DNA of 64,000 nt, taken from the NCBI RefSeq assembly GCF_035117555.1, contig NZ_JAYKPK010000003.1, forward strand, positions 248,001 to 312,000, given 5' to 3'. Positions within the stretch are counted from its first letter, which is position 1. Every line of letters begins with the position of its first letter. Shown here piece after piece: positions 27,088-35,431 of this stretch. The position numbers were made by a program, and so were the translations under genes. This DNA is from Yoonia sp035117555 (GTDB lineage Bacteria; Pseudomonadota; Alphaproteobacteria; Rhodobacterales; Rhodobacteraceae). Under the pieces are notes generated by a model. It worked only from the letters and a program-made list of their open reading frames with translations, was not told the origin of the DNA and made no database searches.

Positions 27088-27726
27088 TCACCGGATATCG
27101 GGGTCAAGTGAAACAAAAACATCGGGGGCGAGAGAGCAGGTCAAAGAAACTTCCTTGACTGTATCCGTACCGGCGATCAGGCCGCGCGCTTGTCGGTTGT
27201 GCCGGAAAGCAGGGATCCCGTCGGTGGCGCGACAATAAAGCCAGTCACCCCGCCGTGCATGTGCGCCACCTTGGGTGAAATTGCCGCTGTTGAGTGGTGA
27301 CAGCCATATATGCGCGCTCAACACATCAAAGAAACGCCCGCTGTCGAACCAGATGAGCGCAGTATCGGTATCGCGGGTAACGCTATCCACGAAAGCACCA
27401 CCTTTACGTTCCGGCCAGAAGAACACCCGCCGGTCGAGTTGTTGCGCCCAGCTAGCGGCATCATGCCCGTCGATGACGCGGTTGGCGGCGGCAAGCCCGT
27501 GCAGGATCGGCAATTGGTGGTTCAGTTGCGCGGTCGTGTTATCCGGCAAGCGCAGGATAACACGGGTGTCGCGCAGGACCAGCGCCGCGGCATCGCGGCT
27601 GGCCCTGTCGGCTAGATGATCGGGTGGCAGCAAACCGTTGCGCCGGATGCCATCCACGTTGCTGCGGGCCGTGCAATGCAGCAGGCGCGGCCCGACAGCG
27701 CGGATGAAATCGTCGCGCAACGTCAC
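27088..27726 (-). CDS. DUF7002-family protein of unknown function
   Basis: A 212-residue protein. Recognisable family positions are LLHCTARSNVDGIRRNGLLP at the N-terminus, RRVFFWPER in the middle and IWLSPLNSG later. The opening pattern (H.T...N...I...GLL) resembles that of ADP-ribosyltransferase-fold proteins such as DarT, but this is only inference. Start is GTG 27726, overlapping the eno stop (GTGA), so it is translationally coupled to enolase. The cupin gene follows 10 bases later. Confidence 0.7.
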   Translation of the reverse strand: MTLRDDFIRAVGPRLLHCTARSNVDGIRRNGLLPPDHLADRASRDAAALVLRDTRVILRLPDNTTAQLNHQLPILHGLAAANRVIDGHDAASWAQQLDRRVFFWPERKGGAFVDSVTRDTDTALIWFDSGRFFDVLSAHIWLSPLNSGNFTQGGAHARRGDWLYCRATDGIPAFRHNRQARGLIAGTDTVKEVSLTCSLAPDVFVSLDPDIR

Positions 27727-28997
27727 TTCAAAATCGACCGCCCGGCATAGGTCGCGGTTTCACCCAGCATTTCCTCGATCCGGATCAGTTGGTTGTATTT
27801 GGCTAGACGGTCTGACCGCGACAGCGAGCCGGTCTTGATCTGGCCGCAATTCGTGGCGACGGCGAGGTCGGCAATCGTCACATCCTCGGTCTCGCCGGAG
27901 CGGTGCGACATCACATTGGTATAGCGCGCGCGATGCGCCATATCGACGGCTTGCAGCGTTTCAGTCAGGGTGCCGATCTGGTTGACCTTGACCAGCATGG
28001 AATTGGCACAACCGCGCGAGATGCCATCGGCCAGACGGGCAGGGTTGGTCACGAAGAGATCGTCACCGACCAGTTGTACCGATGAGCCGATCATCTCGGT
28101 CAGCAATTTCCAGCCGTCCCAATCATCCTCGGACATGCCGTCTTCGATGCTGATGATCGGGTAATCACCGACCAGTTTCGCCAGATATTCCGCATTCTGC
28201 TGGCTGGTCAGCGAGGCGCCTTCGCCCGCCATCTCATATTTGCCGTCCTTGTAATATTCGGTCGCGGCGCAATCCAGCGCCAGATAGATATCCTCGCCGG
28301 GCTTGTAGCCAGCCTTGTCGATGGCTTTCATGATGAAATCCAGCGCCTCGCGGGTCGATCCGATGGCGGGGGCGAAACCGCCTTCATCGCCGATACTGGT
28401 GCTCATGCCCGCGGCGGAGAGTTCTTTTTTCAGCGTGTGAAATACTTCTGACCCCATCCGCACCGCTTCGCGGATATTCGCGGCGGCGACGGGCATGATC
28501 ATGAATTCCTGAATATCAATCGGGTTATCAGCATGTTCGCCACCGTTGATGATGTTCATCATCGGCACCGGCAACATCCGCGCAGAGGTGCCGCCGATGT
28601 AACGGAACAGCGGCTGGCCGGTGAAATCCGCCGCCGCCTTGGCCACGGCCATTGACACGCCAAGGATCGCATTGGCGCCAAGGCGGGATTTGTTCGGCGT
28701 GCCGTCCAGTTCGATCATGGTCATGTCGATGCCGACCTGTTCGGTCGCGTCAAAGCCCAGGATCGCCTCGGCAATCTCGCCGTTCACGGCGGCGACGGCT
28801 TCCAGCACGCCTTTGCCCATGTAGCGCGATTTGTCGCCGTCGCGGCGTTCCACCGCCTCATGCGCGCCGGTGGAAGCACCGGATGGCACGGCGGCGCGGC
28901 CCATCGTGCCGTCCTCCAGGATCACATCAACCTCGACCGTGGGGTTGCCCCGGCTGTCGAGGATTTCGCGGGCGTGGATATCGATGATCGTGCTCAT
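27723..28997 (-). CDS. eno: Enolase
   Basis: Enolase interconverts 2-phosphoglycerate and phosphoenolpyruvate. The 424-residue protein starts MSTIIDIHAREILDSRGNPTVEVDV. It has SGASTGAHEA, PVPMMNIINGGEHADN, IGDEGGFAPAI, ISIEDGMSEDDWDGW, the signature LVKVNQIGTLTETL and SHRSGETED. All catalytic regions are intact. The frame extends to 29060 but ATG 28997 is the conserved start. Its stop overlaps the GTG of the DUF7002 gene. Confidence 0.97.
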   Translation of the reverse strand: MSTIIDIHAREILDSRGNPTVEVDVILEDGTMGRAAVPSGASTGAHEAVERRDGDKSRYMGKGVLEAVAAVNGEIAEAILGFDATEQVGIDMTMIELDGTPNKSRLGANAILGVSMAVAKAAADFTGQPLFRYIGGTSARMLPVPMMNIINGGEHADNPIDIQEFMIMPVAAANIREAVRMGSEVFHTLKKELSAAGMSTSIGDEGGFAPAIGSTREALDFIMKAIDKAGYKPGEDIYLALDCAATEYYKDGKYEMAGEGASLTSQQNAEYLAKLVGDYPIISIEDGMSEDDWDGWKLLTEMIGSSVQLVGDDLFVTNPARLADGISRGCANSMLVKVNQIGTLTETLQAVDMAHRARYTNVMSHRSGETEDVTIADLAVATNCGQIKTGSLSRSDRLAKYNQLIRIEEMLGETATYAGRSILK

Positions 28998-29037
28998 GGA
29001 AGGCTCCTTTGGGGGAATGTTAGCGGTATCAGTGGCT

Positions 29038-29928
29038 CTATAACGCGGCGGCTGCCGCAAGGGAAGCGCGGCGCAGACGGGCCTCGCGCCAGAGGGTGAA
29101 AATGCCGGAGGCGATGATGATAAAGGCCCCGATCAATGTCGCGGCATCGGGCCATTCGTCAAAGACCAGATAGCCGATCACCAGCGCAAAGATCATGCGG
29201 CTGTAACGGAATGATGAAATCACCCCCGCATTGCCGGTCCGCGTCGCAGTGATGATCGTGAGATACGAGGCCACACCGATGAAAGCCCCGAACAGCACGA
29301 TCAGCCAGTCATGCGCCTCTGGCGAAACCAAAGGCTGACGCTGCACCAGCATCAGCACGAGCGAGCCGGGCAATACGAAAGCAAAGGCATGAATACCCAG
29401 TTGCACGCCCGTCAGGCTGACGTTCAGCCCGCGCGTCAGCAGATCGCGGCTGGCCAGTGCCAGCATCCCGGTGACAACCAGCAGAACGGCGGGATCAAAC
29501 CCATCCAGCCCCGGCCGCACGATCAGCAACACACCGGCAAAGCCCACGATGATCGCGATCCAGCGCCGCCAGCCGATGCTTTGGCCCAGAAACAGCCCGG
29601 CCCCCATCGCCACCACCAAAGGCGTTGCCTGAATGACGGCAGAGGCGGTGGTCAGCGGGATCAGCGCCAGCGCGATACAGATCAGCGAGGTGCCTGCGAC
29701 CTCTGCAAGGCTGCGCAGGATCACCCTGCGGTTCAGGCAATCCGGATGCCAGAGGGCGATCCCTTTGAACAGGCTCCAGCCGATCAGCAGGATCAGGATG
29801 CCGGTGCTGATCAGCGCCAGCGCCTGAAACACCGGCATCGCCTCGGACAGGATCTTGATCGTCGTGTCCAGCAGCGTGAAACAAAACATCGCCAAGACCA
29901 TGAAGGCCGCACCGCGCAGGTTATCCAC
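29038..29928 (-). CDS. EamA/DMT-family transporter
   Basis: A 296-residue membrane protein with about ten hydrophobic helices arranged as two EamA repeats, typical of the drug/metabolite transporter superfamily. LALIPLTTASAVIQATPLVVAMGAGLFLGQSIGWRRW is a typical end of repeat one. The substrate is unknown. The start is GTG 29928, immediately after the stop of the Fur-family gene, so the two are co-transcribed and probably coupled. Confidence 0.85.
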   Translation of the reverse strand: MDNLRGAAFMVLAMFCFTLLDTTIKILSEAMPVFQALALISTGILILLIGWSLFKGIALWHPDCLNRRVILRSLAEVAGTSLICIALALIPLTTASAVIQATPLVVAMGAGLFLGQSIGWRRWIAIIVGFAGVLLIVRPGLDGFDPAVLLVVTGMLALASRDLLTRGLNVSLTGVQLGIHAFAFVLPGSLVLMLVQRQPLVSPEAHDWLIVLFGAFIGVASYLTIITATRTGNAGVISSFRYSRMIFALVIGYLVFDEWPDAATLIGAFIIIASGIFTLWREARLRRASLAAAAAL

Positions 29929-30351
29929 TTAGTGATCCTTGTTTTTCTTCACCGGCAGCCCGTAAAGCTCCAGCCGGTGGCCCATCAGGCGATAGCCAAG
30001 CTTGGCCGCGATCCGTTCCTGCAAGGCTTCGATTTCCGCATCGACGAATTCGATCACTTCGCCGGTATGCATATCGATCAGATGATCATGGTGGTCCCGG
30101 TCGGCGGCTTCATAACGCGCGCGCCCGTCGCCGAATTCATGTTTTTCGAGGATGCCTGATTCCTCGAACAATTTCACCGTGCGGTAGACGGTGGCGAGCG
30201 AGATGCGCGGATCCACGGCCGAGGCGCGGTTATAAAGTTCCTCGACATCGGGATGGTCGCTGGCGTCTTCGAGAACAGCGGCAATGACCCGGCGCTGATC
30301 GGTCAGGCGCAGGCCCTGCGCTTCGCAGCGGGAAAGGATCGTGTCAGTCAT
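29929..30351 (-). CDS. Fur-family metal-responsive repressor (Fur/Mur type)
   Basis: A 140-residue regulator with the Fur winged helix (RLTDQRRVIAAVLEDASDHPDVEELYNRASAVDPRISLATVYRTV) and metal-site residues in HEFGDGRARYEAADRDHHDHLIDMHTGEVIEF. It lacks the Cys-x2-Cys pairs of Zur-like members. In Rhodobacterales this type responds to iron or manganese (Fur/Mur); which one cannot be told from the sequence. The EamA transporter gene follows with no gap and may be part of the metal or efflux response. Confidence 0.88.
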   Translation of the reverse strand: MTDTILSRCEAQGLRLTDQRRVIAAVLEDASDHPDVEELYNRASAVDPRISLATVYRTVKLFEESGILEKHEFGDGRARYEAADRDHHDHLIDMHTGEVIEFVDAEIEALQERIAAKLGYRLMGHRLELYGLPVKKNKDH

Positions 30352-30448
30352 GGGTGGCCCGGTCTTTGCTTGGGTTAGTCTTAACGGTCCTGTTCCCGGC
30401 TGGCCAGCATGTTTGGCACTGGTCCGCGCTTGGCTGCGCCAAGCACGG

Positions 30449-30480
30449 GCCTCCGGCGGGGATACTTGGGCTCGGACGAT
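30449..30480 (+). repeat. Dispersed 3'-end element, copy C (after tyrS)
   Basis: The + strand reads gcctccggcggggatacttg followed by ggctcggacgat. The first 16 bases are identical to copy B at 16425. It lies 40 bases past the tyrS stop, beyond the tyrS hairpin, and is antisense to tyrS. A small inverted repeat CTTGGC/GCCAAG (30429-30443) adjoins it. Confidence 0.65.
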
Positions 30481-30488
30481 GGGGGAGT

Positions 30489-30515
30489 TTGCGCCAGCTG
30501 TTTGGGCTGGCGCAA
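30489..30515 (-). terminator. Hairpin after tyrS
   Basis: A perfect 10-bp stem TTGCGCCAGC / GCTGGCGCAA with a 7-base loop begins 4 bases after the tyrS stop. There is no strong T-run, so it may be a transcript-stabilising or weak terminator hairpin. Confidence 0.55.
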
Positions 30516-30519
30516 GGGG

Positions 30520-31770
30520 TCAGCCCAGTTGGATCAGCGCGTGGCGCTTTTTGCCGGCGCTGAGTTTGATCGGGGTCGCCAGCATATCGGCGCTGACGAT
30601 CAGCCCGGCATCGCTGAGCGCGTCGTCGTTCAGCCGCGCGCCGTTTTCGGCGATCAGGCGTTTCGCCTCTTTGCCGGTGGCGGCAAGGCCCGCGCGTACG
30701 ATGATCTGCACGATGGACAGGCCATCGCCCAGTTCCGCCGCGCTCAGCACCAGCGTGGGCAGGTCATCCCCGACGCCGCCTTTTTCAAAGACTTCGCGCG
30801 CGGTGGACTCAGCCGCAGCGGCAGCCTCGGCCCCATGCAGCAGGGTGGTGACCTCATTGGCGAGGATGATCTTGGCGGCGTTGATCTCTGACCCTTGCAG
30901 CGCGCCCAAACGGTCGCATTCGTCGACGGGAAGTTCGGTATAGAGTTTCAGGAACCGCCCGGTATCGGCATCGGTGGTGTTGCGCCAGAATTGCCAGAAT
31001 TCATAAGGCGACAGCATATCGCCGTTCAGCCAGATTGCCCCGCCTGCGGATTTGCCCATTTTGCGCCCGTCGCTGGTGGTCAGCAAAGGCGAGGTCAGGC
31101 CATAGATTTCATGGTCCAGCACCCGGCGCGTCAGGTCGATGCCGTTGATGATATTGCCCCATTGATCCGATCCGCCCATCTGCAAGGTGCAGTTGTAGCG
31201 TCGGTTCAGTTCCAGATAATCATAGGCCTGCAGGATCATATAGTTGAATTCGAGGAAAGACAGCGATTGTTCCCGGTCGAGCCGCGATTTCACGCTCTCG
31301 AACGACAGCATCCGGTTGACGCTGAAATGCCGCCCGATGTCGCGCAGGAAATCCAGGTAGTTCAGATCATTCAGCCATTCCGCGTTGTTGAGCATTTTGG
31401 CGTCGGTCGCGCCATCGCCATAGGTCAGGTATTTTGCGAAAACCTGGCCCATGCCGGCGATGTTTTCGGCGATCTGGTCATCGGTCAGCAAAGGCCGTTC
31501 ATCGGCGCGGAAACTGGGATCGCCCACTTTGGTGGTGCCGCCGCCCATCAGGGTGATCGGCTGATGCCCGGTCTTTTGCAGCCAGCGCAGCATCATGATG
31601 TTCAGCAGATGCCCGACATGCAAGGATTTCGCCGTCGCGTCATAGCCGATATAAGTCGTCACCACACCACGGCTGAGCGCCTCATCAAGGCCCTGATAAT
31701 CGGTGCAATCGGCCAGATAGCCGCGTTCCATCATCACAGACATGAAATCGGATTTGGGGTGGTAAGTCAT
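30520..31770 (-). CDS. tyrS: Tyrosyl-tRNA synthetase
   Basis: TyrS charges tRNA-Tyr. It has 416 residues, starting MTYHPKSDFMSVMMERGYL. The HIGH motif appears as KSLHVGHLLNIMMLR, the KMSKS motif as GRKMGKSAGGAIWL, and a C-terminal S4-type RNA-binding domain ends the protein. The open frame extends far upstream to 32673, but that part overlaps anmK and is not real. It is divergent from anmK with 63 bases between. Confidence 0.96.
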   Translation of the reverse strand: MTYHPKSDFMSVMMERGYLADCTDYQGLDEALSRGVVTTYIGYDATAKSLHVGHLLNIMMLRWLQKTGHQPITLMGGGTTKVGDPSFRADERPLLTDDQIAENIAGMGQVFAKYLTYGDGATDAKMLNNAEWLNDLNYLDFLRDIGRHFSVNRMLSFESVKSRLDREQSLSFLEFNYMILQAYDYLELNRRYNCTLQMGGSDQWGNIINGIDLTRRVLDHEIYGLTSPLLTTSDGRKMGKSAGGAIWLNGDMLSPYEFWQFWRNTTDADTGRFLKLYTELPVDECDRLGALQGSEINAAKIILANEVTTLLHGAEAAAAAESTAREVFEKGGVGDDLPTLVLSAAELGDGLSIVQIIVRAGLAATGKEAKRLIAENGARLNDDALSDAGLIVSADMLATPIKLSAGKKRHALIQLG

Positions 31771-31833
31771 CGGCTTGTTCCTAATGTGGTGCGCGGGACT
31801 TCTATAAGCAGCATGGGGCACAAGGGAAAGCGG

Positions 31834-32925
31834 ATGTTGAACGGGATTGCGGTGACGGCATTGGGCACGATGTCGGGCACGTCGCTGGATGGTGTGGATG
31901 CGGCGGTAATAGAGACGGATGGCGTGCAGATTTTCGATTTCGGCCCGGTTGTCTATCGTGCCTATAGTAATGCCGAACAGGCCGTGCTGCGCGCGCATCT
32001 GGGGCTGTGGCAAGAGGATGATGTCAGCGCGGCGGCCAAAGTGGTCGAAGAGGCGCATATCACCGTGATGTGGGATTTTGCCAATATTGCTGTGGCGGGG
32101 TTTCATGGTCAGACTTTGGCGCATGATCCTGCAGGAAGGCGGACCCATCAATGTGGCGATGGCACGCGATTGGCGGCAGCGCTGGATTATCCGGTGGTCT
32201 GGGATTTCCGCAGCGCTGATGTCGCGGCAGGCGGGCAGGGCGCGCCATTGGCGCCATTCTTTCATTTTGCGCTGGCGAAATGGATCCGTGCCAGCGCGCC
32301 GGTGGCGTTTTTGAACCTTGGCGGTGTTGGCAATATTACTTGGGTCGATCCATCGCGCGCCGATCCGGCGGATCCGGGCGCTTTGCTGGCCTTTGATACA
32401 GGCCCGGCCAATGCGCCAATCAATGATGCGATGCTGGCGCGGTTTGGTCGCCAATATGATGACGGCGGGCAGGTAGCTGCGCGGGGGCAGGTGGATGCCG
32501 ACGCCTTGACCGCATTTCAGGCCGATCCTTATTTTGCGCAGGTGCCGCCCAAATCTTTGGACCGCGATCATTTCGCGGGGCTCGCGAAGGCCGTGGCGCA
32601 TCTGGCCGATGCCGATGCCATCGCGACCCTGACGCAGGCGGTGGTCTGGACGGTCACTGCCGCACTGGCGCAATGCCCGGTGCCACCCACACGGCTGCTG
32701 GTGACTGGCGGCGGGCGAAAGAATGCCACGCTGATGGCGGGGCTGGCAGCCGCTGTCAGCGCCCGCGTCGATGCGGTCGAGGCGGTCGGGCTGAATGGCG
32801 ATATGTTAGAGGCGCAGGCCTTTGCCTATTTGGCCGTGCGCGTGTTGCGTGGGCTGCCCACGTCTGCACCGGGCACGACAGGGGTGCCAAAGCCGGTTTG
32901 CGGGGGACAGATTGCCACGACTTAG
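31834..32925 (+). CDS. anmK: Anhydro-N-acetylmuramic acid kinase
   Basis: AnmK phosphorylates and hydrolyses 1,6-anhydro-MurNAc during peptidoglycan recycling. The 363-residue protein opens GTMSGTSLDGVDAAVIETDG, the ATP-binding phosphate loop of the family, and has FLNLGGVGNITW, AFDTGPANAPINDAM and LLVTGGGRKNATLM. ATG 31834 follows AAGGGAAAG; an in-frame ATG at 31813 is less well placed. It is divergent from tyrS, a pairing that fits growth and wall turnover. Confidence 0.95.
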   Translation: MLNGIAVTALGTMSGTSLDGVDAAVIETDGVQIFDFGPVVYRAYSNAEQAVLRAHLGLWQEDDVSAAAKVVEEAHITVMWDFANIAVAGFHGQTLAHDPAGRRTHQCGDGTRLAAALDYPVVWDFRSADVAAGGQGAPLAPFFHFALAKWIRASAPVAFLNLGGVGNITWVDPSRADPADPGALLAFDTGPANAPINDAMLARFGRQYDDGGQVAARGQVDADALTAFQADPYFAQVPPKSLDRDHFAGLAKAVAHLADADAIATLTQAVVWTVTAALAQCPVPPTRLLVTGGGRKNATLMAGLAAAVSARVDAVEAVGLNGDMLEAQAFAYLAVRVLRGLPTSAPGTTGVPKPVCGGQIATT

Positions 32926-32973
32926 GGTTGACTGCCTTGCAAACCGGGTCGCGTGGAGTTTCACCATAAAAAC

Positions 32974-33002
32974 TTAATGTCTGGCTGTGATATTTTTATA
33001 AC
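32974..33002 (+). promoter_or_regulatory. Candidate promoter of the outer-membrane protein gene
   Basis: TTAATG, 17-base spacer, TATAAC, with an AT-rich surround. It is the best sigma-70-like match in the 220-base gap upstream of the OmpA-like barrel gene and would leave a leader of about 135 bases. Confidence 0.35.
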
Positions 33003-33062
33003 AAAACTGCGCGGAAATTGGCCTAAGGGCCCGTTTTTGGACGCAAAAATGCCCGGTTTGAT

Positions 33063-33074
33063 CACAGCGCTGTG
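33063..33074. promoter_or_regulatory. Palindrome in the outer-membrane protein leader
   Basis: CACAGCGCTGTG, a perfect 12-base palindrome, lies 71 bases before the barrel protein start. It could be a regulator operator or form a small RNA hairpin. Function unknown. Confidence 0.35.
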
Positions 33075-33145
33075 AGGTCGGTTGCGCGTCCCAAAAAACC
33101 TGCCATTTACAGTTCACATCACAACCGATGAAACGGAGAATAACA

Positions 33146-33781
33146 ATGACAAACACTTTCAAATTCGCTCGCACAGCAATGCTGGCAGCTCCTCTCGCAC
33201 TGGCCGCAGGCATGGCCTCTGCTGGCGGTCTGGCCGCACCTGTCGAAACAGTTGCACCAACTCCAATGGCACCAGCGCCAGCACCAATGATCCGCGGCAC
33301 CGACTGGTCCGGTTTCTACCTGGGTGCACAAGCTGGTTACGGTGAAGTCACCGGCGCGGGCGAAGATTTCGACGGCGCAGTCTACGGTGTGCACGCTGGT
33401 TACATGTATGACCTGGGTTCGATCGTTCTGGGCGCAGAAGTTGACTACGACCTGACCAACATCGAGCAGGACCTGCCATTGGGCGGCACTGCTGAAGTTG
33501 ATGACATCCTGCGCGTGAAAGCACGTGTTGGCTATGACGCTGGCCAGTTCCTGCCATATGTCACCGGTGGTGTTGTCCGCACTAACGTGTCCGGCTTTAC
33601 TGCTGACGACATCGAAGCCGATGGCGACTTCTACGGTGCTGGCGTTGCATACAAGTTCTCCGACAGCATCCTGATCGGTGGCGAAGTTCTGCAGCACAAA
33701 TTCTACGAAGGCGATCTGGAAGGTACAGACAGCAACCTGCGCGCCACAACTGCAACGGCTCGCGTGTCGTTCCAGTTCTAA
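33146..33781 (+). CDS. Small outer-membrane beta-barrel protein
   Basis: A 211-residue protein with a signal peptide (MLAAPLALAAGMASAGG). A short Pro/Ala-rich linker follows, then a barrel of the Omp25/OmpA-like type: DWSGFYLGAQAGYGEVTG, VHAGYMYDLGSIVLGAEVDY, ATARVSFQF. The C-terminal Phe is the usual signal for outer-membrane insertion. Base composition looks adapted for high expression, with ACGGAGAA as ribosome site and a strong terminator after the stop. The family is widespread in alphaproteobacteria; any transport role is unknown. Confidence 0.88.
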   Translation: MTNTFKFARTAMLAAPLALAAGMASAGGLAAPVETVAPTPMAPAPAPMIRGTDWSGFYLGAQAGYGEVTGAGEDFDGAVYGVHAGYMYDLGSIVLGAEVDYDLTNIEQDLPLGGTAEVDDILRVKARVGYDAGQFLPYVTGGVVRTNVSGFTADDIEADGDFYGAGVAYKFSDSILIGGEVLQHKFYEGDLEGTDSNLRATTATARVSFQF

Positions 33782-33802
33782 TCTGATCACCTCGATTTGA
33801 TG

Positions 33803-33834
33803 AAAGGGCCTGCGTTTCGACGCAGGCCCTTTTT
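33803..33834 (+). terminator. Intrinsic terminator after the barrel protein
   Basis: A perfect 12-bp stem AAAGGGCCTGCG / CGCAGGCCCTTT with loop TTTCGA and a T-run (33830-33834). It lies 21 bases after the stop codon. Confidence 0.92.
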
Positions 33835-33997
33835 CGTTGCCTTGAGCCGTGATTGCAGCTAGGCATTCCGCATGAAGAGCATTTGCACCATTCCCTGCTG
33901 CATTATTATCTGCTGACATCTGTCGCGGGCGGCTCTTTCACGTTTTCCATCGGACCTGAACTTGTTATTCCCGCGGTGAAACCCTGCGCGAGGCAAT

Positions 33998-35431
33998 ATG
34001 ACGATCATCCGGCTGCACAACACCAAATCCCGCCACCGCGAGGATTTCACACCAATCGATGCGCGTAATGTGCGGATGTATCTGTGCGGGCCGACGGTTT
34101 ATGACCGCGCGCATCTGGGCAATGCCCGCCCCTCGCTGGTGTTTGACGTGTTGTTCCGGCTGCTGCGCGAGATTTATGGCGCGGATCACGTGACCTATGT
34201 GCGCAATTTCACCGATGTGGATGACAAGATCAACGCGCGAGCGGCTGCGACGGGCCGCGCGATTGGCGATATCACGGCGGAAACGATTGGCTGGTATCAC
34301 GATGATATGGACGCGCTCGGCGCTTTGCGCCCGACGCATGAACCCCGCGCGACCGATTACATCGCCCAGATGATCGCGATGATTAGCGATCTGGTGGCGA
34401 AGAATCACGCTTATGCTGCCGAAGGCCATGTGCTCTTCGCCGTCGAAAGCTATGCTGATTACGGCGCACTCTCTGGCCGGTCCGTCGACGATATGATCGC
34501 CGGTGCGCGGGTTGAAATCGCCCCTTACAAACGCAATCCGATGGATTTCGTGCTCTGGAAACCCTCCGCCGACGGCGTGCCGGGCTGGGACAGCCCTTGG
34601 GGTTACGGGCGTCCGGGCTGGCATGTCGAATGTTCCGCCATGGCGCATGACTTGCTGGGCGATAGTTTCGACATCCACGGCGGCGGCAATGACCTGCAAT
34701 TCCCGCATCATGAAAACGAGATCGCACAATCCGCCTGCGCCCATCCCCACGGCGAATTCGCCCGCTATTGGGTGCATAACGAAATGCTGCAGGTCGAAGG
34801 CAAGAAAATGTCCAAATCCCTGGGCAATTTCTTCACCATCCGCGATCTGCTGGATCAGGGCATTCCGGGCGAGGTGATCCGCCTTGTCATGCTCGGCACC
34901 CATTACAGCAAGACGATGGACTGGACGGAATCGCGCCGGGCCGAGGCGGAACTGACACTGCGCAAATGGTATGGCATCCTGCATGGGCATGGCTTTGGCC
35001 CCAACCTGATCCGTGCCTTGAAAGCTGACGGGCAATGGCAGGCGGATGAGGAATTCCTCGGCGTGCTCGCCAATGACCTGAACACCTCCGGCGCGATCTC
35101 GCGCTTGCATGTGCTGGCAAAAGGCAAGACCGCCTCTGCCCTTGCCGGTTTCGCCCATGGGCTGGAAATGCTGGGCCTGATCCGCGACTGGGCCGCGATC
35201 CCGCTGTTCGACGGGGCAGAGGCCGGGCCAAGCGTGACCCCCGCCGTTGCCGCCCGTGTCGATGATTTGCTCGCCGAACGGGCCGAAGCTCGTGCCGCCA
35301 AGGATTGGGCCCGCGCCGATCAGGTCCGCGATATTCTGACGGCGGCAGGCGTGCAGGTCACTGACGTGGGCGGGCAGGCCAGCTGGACACCGGGGCCGGA
35401 TTTTGACGCGGCAAATCTGGGTGATCTGTGA
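33998..35431 (+). CDS. cysS: Cysteinyl-tRNA synthetase
   Basis: CysS charges tRNA-Cys. It has 477 residues. The zinc/HIGH region reads MYLCGPTVYDRAHLGNAR, followed by VRNFTDVDDKINARA; GWHVECSAMAHDLLG, DIHGGGNDLQFPHHENE and the KMSKS motif KKMSKSLGNFF follow. All zinc ligands and catalytic motifs are present. It is the first of three coupled genes: cimA starts at the last base of its stop codon. Confidence 0.97.
   Translation: MTIIRLHNTKSRHREDFTPIDARNVRMYLCGPTVYDRAHLGNARPSLVFDVLFRLLREIYGADHVTYVRNFTDVDDKINARAAATGRAIGDITAETIGWYHDDMDALGALRPTHEPRATDYIAQMIAMISDLVAKNHAYAAEGHVLFAVESYADYGALSGRSVDDMIAGARVEIAPYKRNPMDFVLWKPSADGVPGWDSPWGYGRPGWHVECSAMAHDLLGDSFDIHGGGNDLQFPHHENEIAQSACAHPHGEFARYWVHNEMLQVEGKKMSKSLGNFFTIRDLLDQGIPGEVIRLVMLGTHYSKTMDWTESRRAEAELTLRKWYGILHGHGFGPNLIRALKADGQWQADEEFLGVLANDLNTSGAISRLHVLAKGKTASALAGFAHGLEMLGLIRDWAAIPLFDGAEAGPSVTPAVAARVDDLLAERAEARAAKDWARADQVRDILTAAGVQVTDVGGQASWTPGPDFDAANLGDL

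Noticed and set aside
31771..32673. N-terminal extension of tyrS by 301 codons
   Set aside because: It overlaps anmK antisense, and the TyrS family starts at ATG 31770.
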